DNA of 64,000 nt from Acanthaster planci (lineage: Eukaryota; Echinodermata; Asteroidea; Valvatida; Acanthasteridae), in the NCBI RefSeq assembly GCF_001949145.1, contig NW_019091428.1, positions 209,130-273,129 on the forward strand. The letters run 5' to 3'. Positions within the stretch are counted from its first letter, which is position 1. Every line of letters begins with the position of its first letter. Of this stretch, positions 36,741 through 48,700 are shown one piece after another. The notes under the pieces are model-generated. The model made no database searches. It was not told the DNA's origin and was given only the letters and a program-made list of their open reading frames with translations. A program made the translations under genes and the position numbers.

Positions 36741-39700
36741 CTGTGCATTACACAAAAAATGTTGAAGAGAGTAAAAGGAAGGAGATAATTTTTGGATACA
36801 TTGTAGAATTCCCTTAGCTCTATCGTGATACTGCTGAGGGCGCTCTCAAACCAACTCAGGACAGTTTTCTGAAGAACCACTTTGAAACAGGTGCCAATCC
36901 AATGCAATGTGTAATAAATCCATGGTTTACAGCTGACTGGGAATGTGATATTTCCGTTGCCTGTTCAATAAAGCAGGATGTATACACATAGTTCTTCATG
37001 AAGCGTACTTACAAAGAGGCGAAAGAGAAACCGCTGGATACGTTACAACTAAAAGCAGATGAGTGACAAAGGGGAAAGGGGGGGGGAACAGTGCCTTTGT
37101 TCTACAACGCAAGTACTGACAGATACATGTCCGTAGACGTCAATTCATTTCAATTTCAGTTTACACTGGAAAAGGAAAACAACGGTTCGGCGGGACAATG
37201 CACACATGTACATGAACATAATGACAAACTCTGATAGGACTGATGAAATTGTTGGGAGAGCTAAACTTCACAATACAGCTTCCTTATCTGATGGCTAGAT
37301 CAAACTAAAGTACCAGTGACCACCTTACATTGCAGAATATGTGAGCCGTGAGCACTTAAATTATCTCTCACTGTGTGTAATACTTTGTATTTCATGCTTT
37401 GTATTTCATGCCAATGTGCCACCATTTCCTCATTCTCCATCCAGGATATACATGTAGCACTCTCTTGAAAACTTTGCCAGTTTTATTACGCCTCATACAA
37501 CACTTGTGCGCCCCAGTGTGTGTGCACTAGGGTTCAACTCTTTCAGTAATGTCACTGGCATTTCAGGCAGCTACTCCACACTGCTATTGGGGCAGTCGTT
37601 ACGTGTCAACTGTAGTCAGGGGAACAAAACGCAAAGTTCACTGTCAAACATTACTCCACTCCTTACATGACAGGTGAACATACACCCGTATGCCCTTTTA
37701 GAGTGCAGTGCACAATAGCCATCAACCGAAAAGGATTTCCAGATTTTTTCAACTACCCTGAAACAAATGACCCTGAGAGAAGGGGATCTGCGTGTTTAAA
37801 CAAGCGGATTTAGTAGGGGTACTATTGTGTTCCTCCAACAAGCTCTTGAGAAAAGCTTATTGCTCTGCAGCCTGGTCATCACTCCATATCTGGTGGTACA
37901 TTCATTCTGCACTTACACAGAGTTTATGGGGCCTGATAGGCCAGGAGGATAAATAACATAGGGGTACATGTACATCGTAGGTCCTTGAGTACTGATTGGT
38001 TACTGTAACTTCACGCACAGTATCAATTGATGAATTTACAATGCAACACCTCCGCATCACCTGCAGTAGTTTCGTACTACAACTTGCACCAGCAGCCAAT
38101 ACACCTCGGTTCTTGGCATAACTCCATGCCACGTTAAAGCCCTCCGTACCAGTAATAAATCAGAGGTGTAATGCACTTTCATGTACAGTGGAACGCCGCT
38201 ATAACGAACAAGACGGGTCCACGCTAAATGTTCGGTACAGCGGTCGTTCGGTATAGCGAATTTAACTTTGTTTCGTTGCCATGTTGAATAGCCCCTGACC
38301 GAAGTGCACCCTCTTGTAATACCTTGGTTCGCTGTTTTCGTGATGTTTTGCCGTTGCATTCAAGTTTAAGGTTTCTAGAAATGTATCTGTTAATTATTTT
38401 TGTTTTTATTTAAACTTGAGACAAAAAATTGACATCAAGTTTATCCTAAAAGTCGTGAAACTATGCTCAGGATCGATTTCTGATGCATGCTGTGGCGCAT
38501 CTTGGTTGATTTGTGTATCAATGGCACCCTCTTCAGACTATTGTTAGTGCAATGCCACCGTGCGCGTACGTGCGGTTTTTCTTCCGCACCTGATTATGTG
38601 GAGTCGCAAAACCACTGTCTATTCAATACTGTTGACAACTAGTGGCTTTCCCTTCTAATCCTTGGGGAAATAATGACCACTTGTCACTTTTCAACATAAA
38701 AAAAACACCGACTGTTTTATCATGTTGACGTTCGGGAATTTCCAAACGGCAACTGAATAGTGTTCGGTAGGTTCTGTGCACAAATTATTGGGAGCCAAGG
38801 ACGATGTTCGGTACAGCCGCATGTTAGGGTATAGCGATATTCGGTATAGTGGCGTTCACTATACATGTTTGCATTTGGGATTAACCCTAACACTCGATTG
38901 AGGAGTGTTAGGGTTAAGTTTCATTTGCAGTGTCATGGCTATCCACTGTTTTCAGTATTTACGAACATCTTGGAACAATACGGGCGATTCACAACAGTGC
39001 ACCCCCAAGAGTTTACAATGCGTTGGCCATTCACAATGCACGAAATCTGTCGACCCAACGCGCATTCAGAAAGGGTCGACAGATTTCGCGCATCGTGATT
39101 GACCAATGCATTGCAAATCGCCCATATTACAGCTTTTACGGTTATAAAGACATGTACAGTAAGTGGTTACTGATTGTGGCACAAGGAATACCGGTGAAAT
39201 TGGACACACATTCATGTGGAAAGACAAAAAAATCAGCCAATACATTGTAAGGCAAACAGTCTCCAGGCAGAAAATTTGTCACAAACCTTACTATTTGGTG
39301 TGTCGCATGAAAAGAGCCACGGAGAACCACCACAATAAATATGGATACTGACCCCAGATTCTCTGTGACCGGCATCCTGCTGGCTGGACTGAGCACGGGC
39401 CATTTTGGCCCTGGCCACTCTCACCCGACGGTGGACGTCCACGTACTCGTCCGTCTCGTCCACTATCTCCTCCTGGAGGAGCTCCTCAATGATGTCTTCC
39501 AGAGTGATGATGCCCAGGATCTCCTTCACGTAAAAATCATATAAAAACCAAAGGGAAACAGTGAGCCGTTGGTTGCTGCTGAGAAGACAGGGCACGAGTG
39601 AGGGTGAAAATGCATCAAGGACAGAGCTGGCCGCACAAATTGTGATCTGGGACACCAGGACAGGTGTTTCATCCTCTCTGAAGATTATCCTGAGGTCCAT

Positions 39701-42700
39701 CTCATTTGGGAAGAGCTTTTTGAATGCACTGTGACACATGTACAAGTATGGCAGGTGCGTGTATGTGTACGCGCCCGGTATGCAACAAAGGGTCTGATTC
39801 TGAGAGGAACAAGTGGTGCACATGGTGGGCATGAAGTTTGGTCAATATGGTTGGATGTCAGATACTCTGCACCGTTAAGTGATAAAACTCTGGAGGGGCA
39901 TCTGCAAATTGGAATGCAAAAAGTACATGAACAACATGCAACCCGAGACACGACTGGAATTCAGTGTACAGTAATTTGAACGCCCGGTATAGAGTGCGAT
40001 TGCAATGTACTGGTACTCTGCTGGTACGCGATGTATAGAGTGGTATATAGTCTTCACGTGCGCACCGAATGTGTGCAAGATCCCAGTTGGAAAACTTCGC
40101 AGCAGTCTGTCTTGTTTTCCACCGGTGAGGGTGCACTTCAACTCAGGGTAGATACATACATGTACATGTACATGTGAATCAACGTCAATGCAACTGTGCT
40201 CATCATCAGTTCAAGACTATGAAAATTAAGGGCTCATTGAAACTCGGCAATTTCCATTGCTTTCCCTCAATGGAACAGGATCAATTTACTCCTTGCACAA
40301 GACTGACACAAGCTCTCGGACAAGCACTGAGCATACAGTGCTTATTAATATACGTTGGGTAAGGGCAAAGCTCGTTATATAATTAACATCTCCCCAACGC
40401 AAAAATACCTCTTAAAAATCGTTCGCGATACCCGCTGCTTCACTTGACTCAGACTGGCCAGCTGACCCCGGCAAGCTCAGTGGTCGAGTGGTTGAGACAT
40501 GTGCACTAGTAATCAGAAGGTCTTGGGTTCGAGTCCCACCTGAGTAAGCTTGTGAGGTTTTGTCCCAAACTCTCGGACAAGCACTGAGCATACAGTGCTT
40601 ATTAATATACGTTGGGTAAGGGCAAAACCGTTATATGAACTGATGCATCTTCCCTGCCACAAAATGATTGGAGTACATGTACATCTATGTACATGTACCA
40701 CAATTAAACAGCTGCGTCGGATTGTACATGTACATGTAATTTATTGTTTGAACTATCGCGTCACATGCATGATCCATGCATATGAAATGCCATGAAAAAA
40801 GCCATAAAAAAGTGCTTCACATGCTGCACTGTGATTGACGTTACTGGTAATGATAACGTCTACAACATTTCTCATTCAGGGTTTCCCCCAAATGAGAAAC
40901 ATGATTGCATTGCTGAGAACTTGGGGGGTTCGGTACATTCTACAGCATATATTCAAGAATGACTGAGGTATGATGTAAACAGCAGGCAAAGCTAATGTGA
41001 GGCATTTTTCTGGGACAACGAATTCCAAGGTGAGTGCTGAAATTGAGGAGCCATGATTCAGTCTTCAACCAAGATCACTACAACATGCTGATATGAATGT
41101 GCAGTACGTACTCATGTGTTGCTGCATTAAACTTAAAGCCAATATTTTTCATATTTCTGTGCACTCATGTGCATGCATGCACTACCGCTGTGAAGTCTGA
41201 GTCAGAACGCTATTTCATCACACCTTAAAATTGCAGCAAATTTCACAAAGGTTTGTTTCCTCATTACATACATGTTCTGCATACTGTCAATGGCAGCGCA
41301 TACATGTACATGTACATGGCCAAAGCACAAGGGGAAAGGTTGAAGTTAGTGGTGCTTTCAACAGAATTTCTAGTCTTTGGGCATGGTTCTCGAAGAAACT
41401 CAACTGATGTATTGTGACAGGTGAGTGCACTTTACATTTTCTACAATACACATGATAGAGTAACCGCCAAAACATGGGTAAGGATTTAAAAGAAAGGTTC
41501 TCAGTGTGCATGAATGCAGCAGCTACAGAAGAGGTTATTTAAGCTGCACAATCTACAGAGCACTGGATACTTTGACAAGCCTTCCATCATTTTTGCAGCA
41601 AAGATATCTGGCCCAGCAAAACCACTTTGAAAAAAACTGGGAACCTTGCCGGCACTGATCACTACATGTATACGCAACGACTTCTTTTTTTCATTCATAC
41701 ACGTGAATGATACAAAGAAATGTTGAAAAAAATACAAGTCATTGGAAGGTGGTCTTATTTATTTATTTTTTGTTGTTGTCCTGGTGATAAGCCAGTCACA
41801 GGCATTCAAAATAAACTCTGAATGCGTGGAAAAGGATCTCAGGATTTTTTTTTATTAAAAAAACTAACACCCACTTGAAATTCGTTGGGGGATTATACCA
41901 GTGCCAAATCTGCAATCATAAATCTTCAGAACTGGAAAAAGTAATATGTTTATAAATACTGGTATGCCCACAAGCCAAGTTTGAACTTAAAGCGCTGCCT
42001 ACATGTAGAACATAATTCACAGTCAAACAGATTTTGGCAATTGAGAGCTTTCCACCCTGAAACAATACCGTCCATGCTCGTATGCAAATTTCTGGCAAAT
42101 CTGGTGGATGATCATATTTCTGGACATGCAGGAACACAACTTTTCATCCATGAGTCACATCAATACAATGCACTTTCACTGCATATGTGTAGATGTGCCT
42201 ATTGCACAATGCCACAAAATGATGGAATTGTCATGATATTCTACGACACTTGTGCAGATATAACATGTGCTCACACACACTCTGCTGTAGAAGTACATTG
42301 TACCAGTAGAGAAACAGCCCTGACTAGAACCTAACCCCTGCTAGGACTTGTGCATTGTTCTGTGCACTCAAGCTGCCAATGTACATGTACATGTATGTAC
42401 AAGCATAACAAAGGTCACAAGGAAAAGCACTGTGTTGAACACGTGGCAGCTACTGCTTTGTACATGTACACGTGGTGCAAGTGACTGCTTTGGGTTTGTC
42501 CATATGCAAAGCCTGCTGGACTGCTCATGGAGGAATAAGAACACCCAGTGTAGTAACAGGTACCGGTATATCCAAAGTTCTTGCATGGTAAGCGTGTCTG
42601 TGAACATTTTGATGTACTTCACTGTAGATTTATCAAATCGACGACTATAAAATGATATCTCAGTCCTAGAGAGATACAGTACCCTATGAGTAAAACCAGA

Positions 42701-45700
42701 ACTCTGTGTCTGTATTAAAGTCATGTGACTCATCAAGGAAGCTTGCTCATATTCACTCTAAAGTATTAGACGGCCTATTACATGTACGTGTACGTCACAA
42801 ATTGAGCAATCTGACCAATCACAAGGCTTGTGCTACCAGCCTGCGATGGATTGTACGGGCATTTCCATGTTAAGGGGTGCTTTTCTTACATGTTGTAACA
42901 AAAATACTGACGAAAAATTTCAATTAAAAAAATGTGATTGGCTGTGCAAAAAAACCTGACGGCAGACATAAACTAGACACATATTTGTACCGATGGGATT
43001 TTAAAATTCGTTGTTGCCAACTTGCGATACTTAAAGTTGAATTTGGACAAATATTGCTGTAACAGTAGGGAAGGGTCACTCTGACTGTACCAGTATGTGG
43101 TAATACTCTAGACTGATATTGGCAAATGATGCACCTCAACGATCCAACTTGTGTTGAAACTTTCTGGCACATGTGCATGTACATGTCCATCTACTCATAC
43201 TTGTGCTGCCTGGTTTCACTTTTGTGACATCATTTTCAAACACAACGTTGGTAAAGGGGAAGGGGGATTTCCTTTGAAATAATTATCTCCTCGTTTTGGG
43301 GGCCACAGCAGCAAAACAGAAACATTCAATGGATATTTTGAGGTACATGTGCCGACATGTACATCCGTACACGTACACCGTTACACAGCAAAAATGTTTG
43401 TCAATGTTCAATATGTTAAATATGATATTTAAAATTGCATGCCAGATGCCTTAACATATATCCAGAAAAAGAGCTAAGCCATAATTTATTGATAGAAATT
43501 TTGGTTCCGTTCTTCAATAATTCCAATTGCATTTGATAATGCGACATTTTAGATTAAAAGAAAAAAAAATCACTACATTTTGTCAATTCCAAGTTCGATC
43601 AATATGAACAGTATACTGCATCACATAAAGGGAAGCAATTAGCTTAAAATACAAGAACAGGAAGTGAATTTGCAAAGCTTTTAGTCTTGCAGTTGTCAGT
43701 AACCCTGTCAAAGAACAGCCAAATTTATTTCTAAATTTACCTAATATCAGATTTTACAGTTTCAGGGCTACATGTGCCTGTAGTTCAATGATTCTCAGGC
43801 CAAAAAGACGTGAACTGATTTGAGAAATGTTTAAGTTCAATAGCCTCTATGGTCCAATCTAAAGAAAAAAGTGAAATTCTTCCTTTCTAAAATTTGCTGA
43901 AATTGGCTGGGATTTTTCAGCCATTTACAATTCTGCGCATGAACTAATTAGGCCTATTTTGTATGCTTGTGCTCAACGTTGAACTTGAATAACTTGAATA
44001 GAAGGGGCCATTGTAGGCCTTAGCTCCTACTTTCATGTTGTCTGCGGCTATCCATCGTCAATTTTATTAATATGGCACAGAATCTAAATAAAAACCAAAA
44101 CTGAAAAGGTAAAAAGCAAAGACCTCTTCCATTAATTGGTATCTGATCAAGGTGTGTAACCTATTACTTATAACATATTTAATCTAAAAAATTCTCAGAA
44201 TTCCCACAGGATATTAACAACAAAACCTTGCCAAATCATTTACCACTACAAACTGGTAAAACCACTTTTTTCGCAATTTCCTGTGACTAATTTATCTACC
44301 TCTGAAGCTTCAATATCATCGCTGAATAAAATTATTTTTTTTATATTCTGTTCCTCTCACAGTGAAATCCCAACATCATAAGGTGCAGTGAAGTTCAGAG
44401 TTGGACTGCCAAACCTGTCGAGTTTCTTTCAGAAAAGGAAATCTGAGGAGTTTAGTTTGTAAAAGTCCAGCAGTAGACTTGTTATCAAAGCCAACCAAGT
44501 AAAAGGTACGTGCCATTTTCAGTATTGGCGCTATAAAAGTTTTGAACATACATGTATTTTGAACTCAACTAAGCATGACCACATACAGTACATGTAGAGT
44601 TTGTTAATAGCAAATTTTTTAAGAGTTCATGAATATTTTCAACATGCAGTAGACTTTCAGAAACTCAAAACTATTCTCCTTTCATTTTGAAGATTGGAAA
44701 TTACATGTATGTACAGAAAAGAACATGAATACCTCTACGTTACTGAAGTGCCCACATGCATGGTACATGTACATGTACCTCTGTTTAACTAAACGTTTTG
44801 CTTGAGAAATGAGAAAACTGCCATCAAAACTATCACAAACAAGTGCAGAAAGACTGCAAAACCTGTTCATGAGTCCTTCCTCTCCAATGCACTTTGTTCT
44901 TTCATGCTGGGATGGAGTGCACACAATATGGTACATGTACCGCTGTGATCGAACAAGTTGGCAATATTGAACACATAACCACAACATCGCCGGATCACTC
45001 CTGCTTGCCCAGTCATATCCCTCACAATGCAATCTCTTAATTCTTTGTGGTGGCCGTACAACCACATTGGACATTCCAATTGCGATTATCATGATATTGC
45101 TATCTGGCAGATGGTGAAAACGCAGAACAATGTCTAATATTTTTACATGTACTTCCAGTATCACTTGTTATTTCAAAGCCCCCCCAAAATGACCATCGTA
45201 ACTCAAACTGGAGATTAATTTTGTTGAGGATCTGACTTGCTTTTGATATTTTAAATATCATTCACAATGTTTGGATTTTGATATTAATTAAACATCAATT
45301 TGAAAGTGACATCAAATGATCGAGTGATATACATGTAGATACATCAGTGGACCACAGAGATATCACTGGACCATAGAGACAATGGACATTTTTCCATTAT
45401 TGGATACAACAGGAAATCTCACAGAAGTATGCACATGTACGTGCAAAAAATTTTGCCGTTCAAAATGGAAACAATTCTTTTTAATTGTTGCCTTTGTGCT
45501 TTATTCAAACCCTCCTAGTGTTTTAACTGTCAAAAACAGTAAAAAATGCCTTCCAATTGATTTCCCCCAGTACACAGACACGTATGGGAAATTTGACTGA
45601 TGACAACTGTGTCAAGAATGCATCTTAGCACAGGAGGGTTAATTCTTTCATGAATGTTGGTACTGACTACATGCATATGCACATGTTCGTGGAGGGTCGC

Positions 45701-48700
45701 ATTTCCTGTTCACAAGTATGCTTAAGCCTGTAACATGTCGATACAGGACAAGGACTGGTGCCTGTCCTTCACAGTTTGAGGTGAACCAGGGATTTCCTTT
45801 CAGGAAGGATAACATACGGCACAAGAAATGGAATCACATTTCCCACTGCTCTTTGGTCTACTGAGAGAGCTGTCGGTTTGAGAAAAATGTCTGTTGAGTG
45901 TCTTTCTGCTCTGGTGCAAAGTTACATGTAAGTGTCCCATGGGTCTTAGGCACTAGTCAAAGAGGGGAGGGCGAGGGGAGGGCGAGAGGAGGGCGAGGGG
46001 AGGAGAAAAGGATCAGACAGAAATGTGAACGTATCTTAGTCCTTTGGAGATTGAAGCAGGCGAGCAAAACTGATACATACCGTACATGTACACGTACTTT
46101 ACAATTGACAATGTGGAGGCCTTCCATGCCTACTCTGTACTGGTACTTAGGGGATAATTCATCGGAAAATTAGGAAAGTCAGAACATTTGAACAAGTGCA
46201 GTTTACATAACCTGGAAACAGGTACAGTATGTGTGTATGCTTGGGTACTGGCATGACTAATAATAACAGTAATAATTTATTCATTTATAAAGCGCAAATT
46301 TCATATAGATATGTTCAAATGCACTGTACAATGAAGACATTAAGCGTGGAACAATGAATACATTTAAACATGGTTGAGCCGATGGCATACAAGGACACCT
46401 CGGGCAGCCGCCAAACGACCGACATTCACCAACATCAGTAAAGGGGAGACAGTAAGAAGCTGTTACAGTTTTAGAGGTGGGAGGAAAACCCCAGAGGAAT
46501 ATTCTGGGTAAAACCCACGGAATCAGGTAGGGACTGAAAAGCCAATTTACATGTGGACCGGGCGGGGAATCGAACCCGGGACCACAGAGGTGGAAGGCGA
46601 GGAAAGAACTACATGTACCTTGCCAACCTGACTCCCCTAAGCGTGGACAGTTTTAACTTTTAGGTTTCAACCAAGGAAGATGCCACACTTTTGCTCAAAA
46701 ATACGCAATCTGACATTGGCATAAAAAAAATTCAAAAGGCACTGAAGCACCCTTAGCATGACACATCAACGACTGAATGTAAGAGAACTTAAGAAACGCT
46801 GAGCCTTGCGTATGATTTATATGCTTGCGTATGTGCCACAATTCATGGCCTCCGTAAGTACATGTACAGTTTGCATATTATGCACACGTCCTTTGACTCG
46901 TGCCAACAGAGAAACCGCCAATAACAAATTTTGAATAGTCTAGACTGGAAATCAGTACAAAAACCAGAATGCCTTGAGCAATAACATTAAAGTAGGTACA
47001 TGTAAGCACTACTTATAAAACACACCACTGTAAGACTAAAAAAACCCTCAATAATAGAGGCACCTGGTGCAGGAAATCTTGAGGTTAATGAGGTCAGAGC
47101 TTTGCTGTAGTCAGTTTTCTGAGCCCGACCGAAAAGTAAGTGCCCTTAGTCAGAATTGAAAGCAGGTCATGAATCGGCAACTTACCCCCTCCTTCCAACT
47201 GGAACCGTCAACCTGGTCAGCGCCTTCACGAGGCGACTTTGGCTCGGCGGCTCCCGGGGACGACGCAACGGCAGCCATGTGGCATTTCCCCGTCTGCATC
47301 TCATTCAGCAGGTCGTACAGGGGCATGTTGCTGGGCACCTTGGGCAACGTCCGGCCGTGCTCCTGGAAAATCTCCCCGATGGTCGGCGCCGTGTTGGGAT
47401 CGACTTTAACCAGGGTCTTGACTAAGATGAGGCCCAGAATGTTGCCACGGTGACCCTGATAAACTGGTATCCTGGAGTAAGGACCCTTGACAAAGACCTG
47501 TTAGGACAACAAAAACGAAATCAAAATTTCATACCCAAAAAGATTTTTTTTTCAATGCAAATTAAGCTCACTAAAAGATTACGCATCCCATGAATGGAAA
47601 ACTGTCTAAATCTATTTTTCCTGTTTACTTCCACAAAATTCCTCCATAGGAAATCGATGGCCTTTGTCCTTGCGCGTAAACAAAGAATCGGACAATGTAT
47701 GCATACCAGTATGAGCTAACCAGGCTGGGCCATGCTGTACACCAAAATGCAGAAACATTTGATCTTGACTTTGAGCACACTTTGCGCTGCTGGAGTTTTG
47801 GCGAGTCGGTGCAAGGGAAGTCCGGTGAGAAATCTCACCATGCGGAATCAGCACTTTGTTTAGGGTGTCAAATCAAAAGCATACAGTTCAAAAATCCCTC
47901 AAATGGAGCTGAAGAGAATTGAACCAGCGTGCACCACAATGGTCTTTCTCACACTACCTAAATAACTTACAGGTGTATCACTTTGAATTAAACACCCTCA
48001 ATTAAAGTGACATTTCACTGGATGACTGCAAAACAATGCATCATTCCAGAAATGACATTTTAAAAACAAATACCTAAAAAATTTACTACATGCAGATTAA
48101 TGGGGGGTGTTGAACCTCTGCCAAAGCTAGGTTCACAAATTCCTGATTGTTACTTAACAATTATTGAATGCATGGGGGAATGGATCTACGCTGTCTAAGG
48201 ATGATGCTGATAGTTCAGTGAAAGATTGTTCAAGATGGAAAAGCATCCCCATGGTTTGGACATGTTCGAAACTGTAGGGGTGGGCAAATATCAAGTCTTA
48301 GTTTTATGCCTTATTTGGTCTTTCGTCTCATTGAATTTGCAATAAAATCTGTATCATTCTGGGTCATTCTGGACGAGTCTGGAGTTAGTCCTGTATTATT
48401 CTTCAAATATTCTTCTGCACTGAAATCACAATGATTCGATTTGATATGACTTCCAATATGTACATGTACCTTGTCTTGGTTATTCAGTTCTCAATTCTCA
48501 AAATACAAACAGTGAAATGGGGCTGATGATTTCTTCTGATGCCATCAAGAATTTTTATTTGGGATAGAGCAGGTTATTCATTGTGCTTATTCAGGGATGT
48601 GTGATCTTGACTTCGCATTTTGACCGATTCAAACTATACCTTCTCCATACATTCTGCATCCATACGGCTCCGCGCATCCAGCATGAATATACTCTCCAGT

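Larger units (their letters stand above)
36741..39352 (-). other. DUF21-CBS intron 7
   Basis: Contains a pogo-like element (38186-38861), a TTAA palindrome (38881-38917) and a foldback (39016-39113) packed within 1 kb. No coding exon seen. An additional small in-frame exon of the variable tail could be hidden. Confidence 0.7.
39524..47185 (-). other. DUF21-CBS intron 6 (7.7 kb)
   Basis: Donor GGG/gtaagt at 47186; acceptor at 39524 with the alternative AAG/GAG pair. It is rich in TACATGTACATGTA palindromes and carries SINE-like units at 40313 and 46258 and a GA-rich tandem at 45962. A 160-codon frame on - (44682-45164) has no family resemblance. Confidence 0.75.

Noticed and set aside
39233-39832. 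199-codon frame on - as a single exon
   Set aside because: Only 39353-39523 shows CBS-domain homology; the sequence on both sides continues past clear splice sites.
40470-40545. tRNA gene
   Set aside because: A and B boxes are present, but the anticodon stem does not pair and identical repeats flank it, so it is SINE-derived.
44682-45164. 160-codon open frame on - as a gene in the DUF21-CBS intron
   Set aside because: No recognisable domain, Met/Tyr-rich composition typical of AT-rich intron sequence, and it overlaps ACATGT palindromes.
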